31,785 nucleotides of DNA from Priapulus caudatus (GCF_000485595.1 NW_014577736.1:61889-93673), one strand, 5' to 3'; shown: positions 12,877 to 23,161, counted from the stretch's first letter. The notes: generated from the sequence alone by a model not told the origin. Made by a program: numbers and translations.

Positions 12877-12921
12877 TATATATATATCAAGAGCGTATTA
12901 TCCGCTCTTGATATATATATA
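12877..12921. repeat. Perfect 19-bp-arm hairpin
   Basis: The left arm (12877-12895) ends ATATCAAGAGCG and the right arm (12903-12921) starts CGCTCTTGATAT; they pair fully around the loop TATTATC. A (GT)n tract follows at 12934-12952. Confidence 0.8.
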
Positions 12922-13056
12922 GGGCCTATTATAGTGTGTGTGTGTGTGTGTTGGCACGTGCATTATAAGAAAACTAGAAAAAATACAATACATAAATAGC
13001 AGATAGGAGATGATGAATTTATTGTGATAGGCCCTACATTCGAATGAAAAATATCA

Positions 13057-13087
13057 TATATATATATATATATATATNNNNNNNNNN
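13057..13087. other. (TA)n tract and 10-N assembly gap
   Basis: A TA microsatellite runs into ten N (13078-13087). The real gap size is unknown. The gap lies where two members of the foldback family meet, so the join is uncertain. Confidence 0.95.
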
Positions 13088-13794
13088 CAAACAACAAAAT
13101 TGTAGAGCAGGTGGGAAACTAGATACAATAATGTAACCCAAACCCAAGAGGATAGGGTTACAAAGCCTCCCTATCCTTTTGTTCAGGAGAATGCCCGAGT
13201 GAATCACTCGGGCCGGTTTGCTGGTGCGTTTCAGAGACTAGAACTTCCAAACTGGGTTTATTCTCAACACGAACCTTTCTCCGCTATCTGGGAACTTACT
13301 ATGTATCGCAATACTCTGTATTAAACTAATATAACCTGCTACAAAAAATTCGAAGTGACGAGCGGCAAATATACTGAGCGCCATTCGTTTGACCCTGTGA
13401 CGTACTTCCGTTTGAGAGCGGATTCACCGACCAATCGGAGGGCGCTGCGTTTGCGATCGCTATGCGCATTGGGAAATGCGTACGTCACAGGTCAACAGAA
13501 ATGGCGCCTCAGTATATTCGCCCTCGTCAACTTCGAATTTTTGTAACAGGTTATATTAGTTTAATACAAGTATTGCGATACATAGTAAGTTCCCAGATAG
13601 CGGAGAAAGGTTCGTGTGAGAATAAACCCAGTTTGGAAGTTCTAGTCTCTGAAAACGCACCAGCAAAACCGGCCCGAGTGATTCACTCGGGCATTCCTCC
13701 GCACAAAAGGATAGGGAGGCTTTGTAACCCTATCCTCTTGTTTGGGTTACATTATTGTATCTAGTTTCCCACCTGCCTACAATTTTGTTGTTTG
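13088..13794. mobile_element. Near-complete 707-bp palindromic foldback element
   Basis: The first ~318 bp (13088-13405) pair with the last ~315 bp (13480-13794) with few mismatches; the centre of symmetry is near 13441. Outer to inner, each arm holds the AATGTAACCCAAACCC edge motif, a nested hairpin AGGATAGGG...CCCTATCCT (13149-13177 and 13708-13736), a second nested hairpin CCCGAGTGAATCACTCGGG (13194-13212 and 13676-13694), TTCCAAACTGGG and GTGACGTAC. Only a ~75-bp centre, with TTTGCGATCGCTATGCGCAT, is unpaired. The left end is cut by the gap. There is no transposase, so it would need enzymes supplied elsewhere. The 100-codon open frame inside is a by-product of the repeat. Confidence 0.85.
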
Positions 13795-13920
13795 TGCACC
13801 GCCGACAGGCGTGCGCGTGAACTTGTCTGTTGTAGAGAGCATCTAACCCCTAAAAGGATAGGGAGGCTTTGTAACCCTATCCTCTTGGGTTTGGGTTACA
13901 TTATTGTATCTAGTGGGAAA
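13795..13920 (+). repeat. Extra partial edge unit of the foldback/X family
   Basis: After the palindrome, the sequence runs into X-like DNA (CAGGCGTGCGCGTGAACTTG) for about 60 bp. It then repeats the edge unit: the hairpin AGGATAGGG...CCCTATCCT at 13855-13883 and GGTTTGGGTTACATTATTG up to about 13915. So hairpin plus edge is present twice in direct orientation here (13708 and 13855). Confidence 0.7.
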
Positions 13921-14411
13921 CGTGACCTCCAAATTCGCACGACGCTCGCTTCGTTTCATACAATCGCGGGACAATTACACAAACCGCCTCCATTTTGGTA
14001 TCTATGCATTGCTAAATGTTCTCTTGTTGGAATTATAACTTTGCCAACTGGTTATGCATAATTCCTGGAGAAAACTCCCATTCCACCAAAATCTAAATGG
14101 GAGCAAGTACATGAGTAATCGCACCTCATTTCATTCTGGGTCCAAGTGTCCTTGCTTCCGAGCTCCATTTTGAATTTGCCAAGCCAGCATAACTCGAAAT
14201 CGATCGTCGGAATGACGTCACACACGACCACGTTCACTGGCCGAACAATCGAGTAGCGTGGTTAGGAAGTTTCACACAATAAACAGGCACTTGCTTTTAT
14301 TCATACTGTCGGCTTTTATTTACATTGCCGTGGCATGGCAGTTTTCCACAGGGATTACCAGATATCTCTTTGATATACTAATGGGGATACTATACCCTAG
14401 AATTTTTGTGT
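13921..14411. other. Unique-looking sequence, no gene
   Basis: Moderately CpG-containing DNA with CCTCCATTTTGG, ATCGATCGTCGG and a full CRE-like site. It could be regulatory DNA of the downstream gene, but no transcript start can be supported. Confidence 0.4.
14213..14220. promoter_or_regulatory. CRE-like palindrome TGACGTCA
   Basis: An exact TGACGTCA, the consensus bound by CREB/ATF dimers, 2.65 kb upstream of the NIPBL start codon. A single 8-mer can occur by chance, so it is only a candidate. Confidence 0.3.
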
Positions 14412-14515
14412 ATATTATGATAGTATGTGCATAAATAATAGTATACACAAATTTCTATCATCACGCATTCACATTTGTCAGAAAATAGCAGTGTTTTGAA
14501 ATCTTTATTTTTGAC
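14412..14515 (+). repeat. Dispersed repeat R, copy 1
   Basis: TATTATGATAG...AATAATAGTATAC, then ATCACGCATTCACATTTGTCA and a TTTTGAAATCTTTATTTTTGA-type end. It matches 22982-23161 in the same orientation and 29465-29625 inverted. Confidence 0.7.
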
Positions 14516-14796
14516 TGCTCTGTATTTTTGCTGTGATGGTGTGAAACAAAGCGAGCATTGTGCGAATTTGGCACTCATACTTTCCGGCCTTATCCAGGCT
14601 TCGCCTTTTCACGGGGCCGATCGGCCCAAGCCCCGTAAACAGCCCCGTCTACTGTGTCCACAGGGCTTTTTTCCAGCCCCGTCAAATTTAGTGATTTCAA
14701 AGTTTTTATTACATAATTCATCAGTTTAAAAAAATCCTTTTTTAGGCCCTGTGGTTTTCAATAGATGGCAAAGCCTGCTTGTCTTTTTTGTGTGAG

Positions 14797-14945
14797 TTTG
14801 TGCACAGTGGTGTGTGTGTGTGTGGTGAAATTGTGTGTTGCAGAGGAGCATTTGAACGGCATTTATGTGGAATTATTAGTCTATAGAAGACTGGCAGTAA
14901 ATACATTTTGTGTTTATTTACCATAATTTTATCATTGAGATGTTA
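14797..14945 (+). repeat. Old, diverged fragment of repeat X
   Basis: Keeps the order of X motifs with many substitutions: GTTTGTGCAC, GCAGAGGAGCATTTGAACG, ATTATTAGTC, GCAGTAAATACATTTTGTG and TTATCATTGAGATG. Compare X read on its - strand at 4430-4610. The substitution-type divergence contrasts with the indel-type divergence of the 11480-12826 copy and suggests a genuinely older insertion. Confidence 0.6.
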
Positions 14946-16839
14946 AAAATACATGTACACAATGCACAATTATGTTATGTGCAATGTGCCTCCATGAGTA
15001 TCACTTCACTTGTTTTTTATTATACCTACAACTAGGTGTAGTCACTAATTTGTTGAAACAACGTCATATACGAATTGCTGTGTCTCATGATAAGTGATAA
15101 CGTTGCGTCCACTTAGTGGATGGTAAGTCTACAGGCTAAATGTCCCGGCCATCCAAGAATGCATGATCCCTTGATGGTTCATTAACTGTCAAAGATCATA
15201 CACAGTGAAATATTAATATACGTCTGCACAAACTTATATACTTAAATGTGCCAGCTAGAAAACATAACTAGTGTAACTCTAACCTTAATCCTTTTTAACA
15301 ATGCTTAAATACAAGCAATAGTAGTAACTTAATTAGTAACTATTAATTAGTAAGTTGTGGCGTATACTCCGGTACGCAATAAGCGAGGCGATCCGCCTTG
15401 CTGACTTTTTCATCTGCTTCACTCAATATTTGCACAAATTGTTGCCTTAGTGCAAATTCGAGGGTCCCCTGAATTCATTATTTTGCTAGCACTCCCCAGT
15501 CCTGGGTTCTCCTGCCTCCCCTATTAAGCACCCACACACACTGATTAGTGCTGCCATTCATCAAAGCAAACGCTGCAGGCACGACCACGCTTGCTATGCG
15601 CCAGGCGTGCGCTAGAGACTTATAATATGCAGCAGCACCTTCAGCCCTCACTTATTTAACCCTGCCAGCTCGCTCATGAGGCTAAACAGTATTTTGTATG
15701 AAAAAAATTACTGTGGGAAATAGTGGCAAGTAAATTATGGTTACAGGCGTGGCCACTTCAGGGTGGAAAACGTTTTTATCACATTCTTTTTCAATTTTTA
15801 GTAGTTGGCTATTTGGTAATGAATATACTACAGTCTGCCCTATTTAATTAAAAAGGATAAACTTCGCCTGCTCCTCTGTTTGTAAGGATTTGTAAGAAGA
15901 TGGAATCTGCATATTTTCCTGAATTACATCGCTATATTGCAATTATAACTTTAGTGTTTCAGGCTCACTACACACAGGTGATTATTATATTTTATATGAA
16001 ATCCCATATTTTTTTATAAAATAATTAAATGCCATTCTTTCTATTCAGTCTTTCTTCCTAGATCGTATTAGTATAGGTAAGGAGTATCTTGTAAAAAAAA
16101 AGTACAACGGCGTTTCAGTTGTCAGAATTATCTTAGCCATGACATTTTATTGGTTTTTTTGAAAACGTAAAGGTAGTGCTTTAAATGTGTGATGGTGATG
16201 TGGGATGTGTGGCTGTGATCTACTGAAGTAAAAAAAAGTAACTGTTGATAAATAGGGATAAGACTGCTGGTGGTTGACAATAGTTACATACCTGTGATTA
16301 TTTGAATCATGCCAATACAGGTAGGTGATGTTGCCTGAATGCAACTTGGACAATGATATTTGTCAAACATCAAGTTGAATGCCTACTATAGAATGGTTAT
16401 TTTTACTTGCATTGCAATGAAATAAATTTGCATTATGCGTAATTGTGCTTGCAGTATAGAATGTGAAATGGTACACTTGCATCTCTTAATTTTATATAAG
16501 TATAATCATTTTGTTGTTGCATTCACGAAAACTTAATTGCTTGTTTTATTTATTTATTTACTTTGTATATGTAACGCATTTTAAGATGTGTGTAAAAAGA
16601 ACGTGCGTTTAAATTGTTTTCCCAATGTTTATAACTTGGAAGTGTTTGTTGGTTTGAACGTCCCAATGTATCGTATTAAAATATAGTGTCGATTCGGTAC
16701 ACTTGATGGCAGCACTAGCACATCTTCGTTCACAAAATGGCCTGCCTCCATTATTACTGTCTTGAATTTGTAGGTAATGATGGGCAATTTGTGGCGAATG
16801 TAGGCACCTAAACATACTGGATTTACCTTGTATTTTTAG
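14946..16839. other. Upstream DNA / 5' intron of NIPBL, no feature fixed
   Basis: AT-rich sequence without recognisable repeats or open frames of interest. NIPBL usually has a non-coding first exon, which could lie here or further upstream. Donor-like GGTAAGTCT (15122) and AGGTAAGGAG (16075) exist, but nothing else marks an exon. Confidence 0.4.
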
Positions 16840-16930
16840 TGTGACTTGTTCTAACATCAAAGCAAGATGAACGGGGAGATACCCAACGTTCCGATCATGA
16901 CCCTGGCTGGGATTGTGAGCCTCAGTGACT
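16840..16930 (+). CDS. NIPBL: Nipped-B-like (cohesin loader NIPBL/SCC2), first coding exon
   Basis: NIPBL, with MAU2/SCC4, loads cohesin onto chromosomes and drives loop extrusion in the nucleus. The exon probably starts after the acceptor TTTTTAG at 16839, giving 27 nt of 5' UTR; the ATG is at 16867 with A at -3. The coding part is 64 nt, 21 codons plus one base, reading MNGEIPNVPIMTLAGIVSL and then Ser-Asp, followed by the strong donor GTAAGTATC at 16931. Human NIPBL, as I recall it, begins MNGDMPHVPITTLAGIASL, and its first coding exon also ends one base after codon 21, so both sequence and intron phase agree. This N-terminal segment belongs to the MAU2-binding part. The following exon (expected to start near LLNQLPLPSPLP) was not found in the remaining 14.9 kb, consistent with a long intron. 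Residual doubt comes from the short length. Confidence 0.85.
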
Positions 16931-17586
16931 GTAAGTATCTGCCATTTTGCTTCATTGTGTTGCCATCGTTTGTTCATAGCCGGGAGTTAATTGTTTGCCT
17001 GCCTAAACATTAGCATCGGCTACGTATGTCCGGGCAGTGGGAAGTTCTCCGCTGTCCCCCTTATTTCCTATGTCTTGTTTTTAGTCGATATTGGCCGACA
17101 TGTTTGGTACGAGTACGTGTATTGCAGATGGCTGGAGTAGGCTGCCATCTGGGGCGAAGTCAGTCACCTATATGTACAGTACGCAAAACTTACATGTATC
17201 TTCCGTGCATGCTCCGATGTTTTGAGCGTTCGGGCCTAAATTTTGAGTGTTATTTTGAAATATGTATAGGTATTTATACTTTCACGAACTGAACTTGACT
17301 TATAACCCCTGTATCTAGTTGCAAGGATTTCTGTAGTGTAGAGCCAGCTGTGCTTTATAAACATTGTAGATCGTCCATTCGCACCGTCAGTTGAATTGGG
17401 CAAGGAACCAGTGACCGGTTTGGAATCATATCTGTTTTTGTCCCCCTTACACGGTGTTAGGGTCAGGTTACTACAATGGGAGCATCGTGAATAGCAGAAA
17501 TTGATACGATTGGATTTACAATTGTTTCACATGTCAGTTTGCTCGCTCAGTCTCATGTGTGTATCCATATATATACACATATATAC
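16931..17586. other. Start of NIPBL intron, no further feature
   Basis: Begins with the GTAAGTATC donor. An 88-codon open frame at 17026-17292 has no recognisable domain and no plausible splice frame to NIPBL. Short TATATACACATATATA palindromic sequence occurs near 17567. Confidence 0.5.
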
Positions 17587-18480
17587 AGGGCTACCGCTGG
17601 CATTCGCCACCTTCGCAAAATGCGCTAAATAAACAACAGTGCCGATTTTACTACACTAAGTGACGATATAATTGGCGAATTTAACTGATTACAAAATTAC
17701 GAATGAATAATGAAATCATCAAATTGCAGTGTCGTGTAATTACTAGCAAATTCCGTAACCTAGTCGTATTTTAAACTAGGCTTTAAATAAAACAACCTAG
17801 TTTTGTGTAAACTAAACTCCATTGGTTTATTTTTACTTGATTACTTTATTTAAAAAAATGTTTTCGTACACCTCTTTTCCCCACACCCATCACCTGTTAA
17901 ATGCCTTGGTAGGTGACCTCTAGTTTCTAAATTTTGTGAAGAATTTTGCCTATGTCGTGAATTTTGGCCTCTTGGCCGAAGGAATAACTAGGCAACAATG
18001 TTCCGGTCGGTGTTAAGGCTTCCTTGCAGAGTGACAACTAGAACGGCACAGCGGGCTGTGAAACGCCATGTCGCCAATTCTTCTGCGATCGCAATTGTGA
18101 ACATCACACAGCCACGCATTTTGGGATGTAAAAAACGCTGTTATCATCAATAAGTTCAGTCTTTAAAGTAATAAACTCTTTAGCTGATGGTCGTACTCGT
18201 TTTATTTATCATCAACCAATGATAACAGCGTTTAAAACACGTAAGACAAAAGAAATGAAATAAATGTGAGAACCATAGTCCTATACTTAGCACATACAAT
18301 AAAGTGAACAATATACTTTTTCAGTGGTGGCTAAAAATAACTGGTGGCTCAAGTTTAAAAAAAAGCACAATTTAAAGTTTTGACAAAAGCACAAAAGCAC
18401 AAAAGCAAAAAAGCACAATTTAAAGTTTAAAAAAAAGCACAAGTTTAAAAAAAAGCACAGCCTCATCCAGAGGGAGCCCT
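17587..18480. mobile_element. ~890-bp inverted-repeat element in TATA-rich target
   Basis: The left end AGGGCTACCGCTGG and the right end CCAGAGGGAGCCCT pair as a 14-bp terminal inverted repeat with two mismatches. Both sides border TATATA/CACATATATA sequence. Inside are CTTGGTAGGTGACCTCTAG, a hairpin with 14-bp arms (AACGCTGTTATCAT, about 18134 and 18219) and an A-rich AAAAAGCACA repeat at the right (18356-18458). No coding sequence. Most likely a non-autonomous DNA transposon. Confidence 0.6.
18356..18458 (+). repeat. AAAAAGCACAATTTAAAG short tandem repeat
   Basis: Several irregular copies of TTTAAAAAAAAGCACAA and ACAAAAGCACAAAAGCA in direct order, next to the right end of the 17587-18480 element. 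The unit length varies between 9 and about 20 bp. Confidence 0.65.
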
Positions 18481-18545
18481 ATATATATATATGTGTGTGT
18501 TATATGTATAAGAAATAATGATACTTGTATTAGTATTATAGTTGC

Positions 18546-19081
18546 TAGTGATGTCACGATCATCGGTTATACTCGATCATCGGTTGAACAGTGGCTCAAA
18601 CCAAGCGCTTGGTTATCAAAATCCATAATCAATTTCATCGGAAAGGAAAAAAAATCGAAATAAATGTAAAACCTGAACAAGAAAACTTAGAAAAGTGATG
18701 AGAATCAGAGATATCATCACTACTATACAAGTTATCCTTTATTAACATACATAACCGTTACATGCCGGAAAAAAATAGGGTAGGTAGGGAAAACATTTTA
18801 TTTTCTTGAAATATTTTATTTACGAACCATGTCCGAAGGATGTGTGTTGTGCCTTTTGAAGCAGGAACTGTCCAATTCATATATTTTTTTTTTATATATA
18901 TATTTTTAAATATTTTTACTTTAAAGAAAATTGACAATAAAATGTTTAGGGTCGCTGGGAATAAATAGGGTCAGTCGGGAAACCGTATCCACACCTATAT
19001 TTTGTTTTGGCCTAACCGATCATCGGTTACTTGGGTCTAACCGATGATCGATTACGAAATTACAACCGATTGACAACACTA
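18546..19081. mobile_element. Non-autonomous hAT-like element, 536 bp
   Basis: Ends are TAGTGATGTCA on the left and TGACAACACTA on the right (inverted TAGTGTTGTCA), flanked on both sides by the exact 8-bp direct repeat ATAGTTGC (18538-18545 and 19082-19089). Short TIRs with an 8-bp target duplication are the hallmark of the hAT superfamily. Subterminal CGATCATCGGTT and AACCGATGATCG motifs occur several times near both ends, as expected for transposase binding sites. The interior is AT-rich without a transposase. Confidence 0.8.
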
Positions 19082-19330
19082 ATAGTTGCTAATAATTGGT
19101 TCTCTAGTTGACAGGGTGCCACTATCTCATTTTAAATGTACTATATTTTAAATGGACTGATGTGCTATCACTGCTATGGTACTTTTTCATCGTGATCTTT
19201 TAAGGGTAATAGTTGAATAATATCAAGAGCACATAATAGAGAAGAGTATGACACCGTTTTAACAGCGTTTTGCATAGTTTTCAACTTGTAAATATTCTAT
19301 CAATATATGTGAATAAATATATTCAAACTT

Positions 19331-19741
19331 CAGGGTTCTCCCCAGGATGAAATTCAAACAGGGGAGGGAGGAGGGAGGGGGAAACTAGGGGTCCGGGGCG
19401 TGTATTTTTACCGTACGACTAATTAATGCGTAAATCGCCACCACACCATAGACGGTATTTTGGGGTTCTTTATATATAAGATAGCCGAGTCGGTGTACAG
19501 TTAGTTACAGGTTAACTTGTGTACTGTCTGCAGTGCATGCGTGGTACGGTAAAAATACACGCGTCGGGTGTCCTGGTCGAACGGCAATTCTTGACGTTGA
19601 TTCCCGCGCTGGCAAACTTTTATTGTGGTGGAATTTAAACGGGGCGGAGGTAATTCAAACGGGGCGCAACGATTCAAACAGGGGGGAGTTTTCCCAAACG
19701 GGGCGCGCGCGCCCCGTTTGCGCAACGTAGGGAGAACCCTG
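19331..19741. mobile_element. CAGGGTTCTCCC element with 5-bp target duplication
   Basis: The 12-bp ends CAGGGTTCTCCC and GGGAGAACCCTG are perfect inverted repeats, flanked by the direct repeat AACTT (19326-19330 and 19742-19746). Second-tier inverted segments GGTAAAAATACACG (about 19544) and GTGTATTTTTACCG (about 19400) lie inside. Near the right end is a loop-free 24-nt palindrome centred on GCGCGC (19696-19719). Its 411 bp hold no coding sequence. Confidence 0.8.
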
Positions 19742-19780
19742 AACTTTACCTTGTTTTCGTCGATGATTCTCCCTTAATCA

Positions 19781-20516
19781 TATGACACCACCAATTTACC
19801 TGAAAATCGTATGTGTTCTTCAAAAAAGTTCTTTGCATACGACACAATTTCACACAGTTTTCCCAACAATTCGCATCTGAGCGGCCCATGTTGATATGTG
19901 GCGGCAGCACCAGGTTGTAACTACGGGATGCTGGGGGCTGTTGGAGATATTAGGGAAGCACAGTAACAGCACTTGTTTCGCTTCCTTATCATCAGGAACA
20001 TGATGGCAACACAGCTAAAATCAGCTGCTAGCTCGCCGTGAGCACACATTTATTTCTAGCACGCTGGAAACGCTACACGCTGAATACAATTCGATGCCTA
20101 ATATCCCCAACAGCCCCCAGCATTCCGTCATAGGCAAGGCCTAAGGTTAAATATTGCTTGTTTCCCCTTTACCGACCGACTCGCCAAAACGCCGCTACTC
20201 GACACATTTTATTGGCCGATTAAAACAAAACAAAAATTATTTCGTTTAGCAAAAAAAAAATAATATTTTTGTTCCGAAAAAACATATACAATATACATGT
20301 ATACACACATCTTGTCAAAACAAAATAAAAAAGATTTTTCACCTAGGGTAAAGGGGAAACAAACAATTTTTTAAGGGTGGCCCAATGGAACACTAATCCG
20401 ATAATAAACATTCGCCGCTCAGTTGCTAATTGTTGAGAAAACTGTGAAATCGTGTCGTATTCAAAGAACTTTTTTGAAGAACACATACGATTTTCAGGTA
20501 AATTAGTGGTGTCATA
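19781..20516. mobile_element. ~736-bp element with ~100-bp inverted ends
   Basis: The ends TATGACACCACCAATTTACC and its inverted partner (one mismatch, ends 20516) extend to arms of about 100 bp that include TCGTATGTGTTCTTC and CATACGACAC. A second inverted pair lies inside: GGATGCTGGGGGCTGTTG (19926) against CAACAGCCCCCAGCATTCC (20108). The nesting makes the element largely self-complementary. No target duplication could be assigned and no frame of interest is present. Confidence 0.8.
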
Positions 20517-21675
20517 CAGAGTTTCTTCTGAGGGGAAATTAGACAGGCGGTAATGGCCAGTTTATAATATATATCTTTAAAGAGTTGAAAGTTCTACTTG
20601 ATTTGATCCATAAAACGTCAGAAGTTCTAGACCTATACACTGAAACAGTAATCTCACTCCACCAATTAAAAACCAAATGCAACTACCAGATTAGATTGAT
20701 GAAACTAATATGAAAATCTGAAATTTATATCGACCTTAACACGAGGTAGAATTTAATGGTCGGTGGTCATACAGATATATATATATACATTACTTGCGCA
20801 ATTAATTTCTGTATTTTGTATGTGCTAGAAACTTGCATGAGTGTACAGCCACGTTTTTGCAGTTATTTCATTGTCATTTCATGTGCATTTAAACGCAATA
20901 GCCTCACAATGGCGAAGTTTCAAAAATGCTTGTGGGCTTTGCTCATTTCTTGCTCTGAGAACATTTTAATGTTGTTTTAATACTGCAACTGTGCATCTGG
21001 TATGATGTTTAAACTAGATTAAGGTTGTTCTATTTAATGGTCTTCAACATACAATGTTGTGATAAATTTACTTAGTTTTCTACACAAAAACACTCATGTA
21101 AACACCTCTAAACAAGCCTGCCCAACTTCCCTCCAATTAATCTTGAGATAAAATAATCTCAATGTCACTGGCAGGTTAGACGATTTCAATTGGCCTGACT
21201 TAATGATAGTGTATGTCTGTATGTTCTTGTAACCACCTTTCTGTAGAATTAATAAAAGTGTATGCCGATCACCCCCTGTAGAAATGGAGTGCCTGCCAGT
21301 AATGAATCGATATGTTATCTAGTTGGCTGCTCTATAGAGTCTTGGCACTTTAGTAGGGATAGGAGAGGCCGTTATGTTTATATGCAATACTACTTACAGA
21401 CATTTATCAGATTTGATTCGTATTGCCGCCAACCTGAGCGTGGATCATTTGATTGAAAACGATAATATATTTGGTAAAACTTGTGAACTAATTTTAATCC
21501 ACTGAATAAGAATTTTACAGCTCGCTGGTTGATTGGACCACGTGCTGTTAAGGTCTTTTATAAAAAATGTTTGGAGCGCAACATTTAATGGACACGTATG
21601 CTATCCAGTCTTTAAAACAAGTACTAATGTATATTAGGAAGAAAAAACCATACGTAAATGTGGTTATCATGTCTG

Positions 21676-21681
<6 letters not shown>
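20517..21681. other. NIPBL intron, no feature recognised
   Basis: AT-rich unique-looking sequence. Open frames at 20756-20980 and 21262-21456 have no recognisable domain, and no splice-site pair marks an exon. Confidence 0.5.

Positions 21682-21711
<30 letters not shown>
21682..21711. repeat. (AT)n microsatellite
   Basis: About fifteen AT dinucleotides without interruption. Confidence 0.9.
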
Positions 21712-22207
21712 CGCTTGACTATGTATTTGAAGGAAACGGTTACAAGGAACTCAATAGTTTTGTTATTCGTATTCAATACAATAGTTTACGTGCGAAGGGC
21801 TAATCGTTAATCGGGTCGTCATAGTAACTTGGTTGGTGTGCTCTTGCAATTATTGATTCACTAGTCATGTACGCTATAGAGTAAGACCGTTTCTGAGAGC
21901 AAAGATGTGCTCCTGGCGACATTGGTTGCGTGGAAAGAAGACTAGCCGGTGGTTGCCCCCTGCCATGACGTGTATGTCATGACAACATTTCTTGTCAGCG
22001 AGTGTCCTGCACCTCATTGCATTTTCCCCTGGTTGGCAGCCAGCAGCGTAGTGCTTTGTGCTGCTCGTAGGCATCAGGCCAAGACGCGTTTATTTAGAAG
22101 TAGCTCGCCACTCGCAGCTGCTTGCGCGAGTTGTTGATACCACGCCTGCTGGTTGAACGCTCCCCCCATATTACTGGTAACCAAACCTACTGCTCTCACT
22201 CTCTCGG

Positions 22208-22242
22208 TCACACACACACACGTACGCACACACGCACGCACT
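22208..22242. repeat. (CA)n-type microsatellite
   Basis: CACACACACACA followed by interrupted CGCACACACGCACGCA. Confidence 0.85.
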
Positions 22243-22981
22243 AACACTGGCTCGATTCTTTTTCTTATCCTGTTTACTCTTTTATTTCTTAATTAATATA
22301 TTATTTCCATTAATGCATATATATATAGAATTTTCGACTAGTGACTTGGGCAATGCCATCTTTTGCAAGAAATAATTCTCTTATGCCTTATATAGAGCTA
22401 TTTAAATATTTTAGTACACACAGCATTTGTATGCCACATAAATTTTGTTGATGAAAAATGCGTCGATCTACCTAGATGTAACCGTTGTAAGTTGTGGTTT
22501 CGAGTTTCAGAGAGGAAACGCCATTCTTGAAAATTTGTGGCTGTCGTGAGATGTCCGTCTGTCGTATACGGTGTGCCAGTTTCCATCAGGTCTGATTTTA
22601 TTCAGTTAGTTTCATCCCTACGATTGTAAGCTGTCGTAAATCACTGTTTATTTCAAACATGTGAACTTTGATGCCTCTGATTGCCAGATAGGCCTTTGAA
22701 CTCTTAATGGACACAAAATCAGTCATCGAGTTATTTGCTATTATACCTTTATTGTTTTCTAACTAATTTCACAATCCAAGCTTCACGTTTTGTGTGTCTA
22801 ATAGAGTATTAGACTATATTTGTTTCTATTGCAAATTTTCTAGTTAAAAATTAAAGGACGAAAGTAAAGGATGAAAAAAGGAAAAAAGGAAGGAAATTAA
22901 AGGATGAAAGATCAAAGGAAATTTATTAAATGTATAATGCAAGACTAAGATTAATATGCATTTCTCAGTAAATATGATGTC
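22243..22981. other. NIPBL intron, no feature recognised
   Basis: Mostly AT-rich. A purine-rich stretch AAAGGATGAAAAAAGGAAAAAAGG repeats loosely at 22852-22922 (the unit GGATGAAA occurs several times). No coding evidence. Confidence 0.5.
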
Positions 22982-23161
22982 TATTATGATAGGTGGTGCA
23001 TTAATAATAGTATACCTACATATTTCTATAATCACGCATTCACATTTGTCATAAGACGACAGTGCATTTCGAAATCCTTATTTTTGACCTCTGACAGGAC
23101 ACCGTCACCCAGCAATTGTGCTGCCACCCTGACAATGTTGCGCTTCTGTTAATTTATTTTG
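22982..23161 (+). repeat. Dispersed repeat R, copy 2 (longest)
   Basis: TATTATGATAGGTGGTGCAT, AATAATAGTATACC, ATCACGCATTCACATTTGTC, GAAATCCTTATTTTTGACC, TGCTGCCACCCTGACAA and TTGCGCTTCTG, ending near AATTTATTTT. The whole length matches 29465-29625 inverted; the first two thirds match 14412-14515. Confidence 0.8.

Noticed and set aside
12488-12922. 144-codon + frame, the second longest in the window
   Set aside because: It runs through AT-rich DNA and microsatellites of repeat X and does not exist in the clean inverted copy.
13146-13883. CRISPR-like regular repeats of the AGGATAGGG hairpin and CCCGAGTGA hairpin
   Set aside because: Spacing is irregular, the repeats are in inverted and direct order, and the context is a eukaryotic foldback element.
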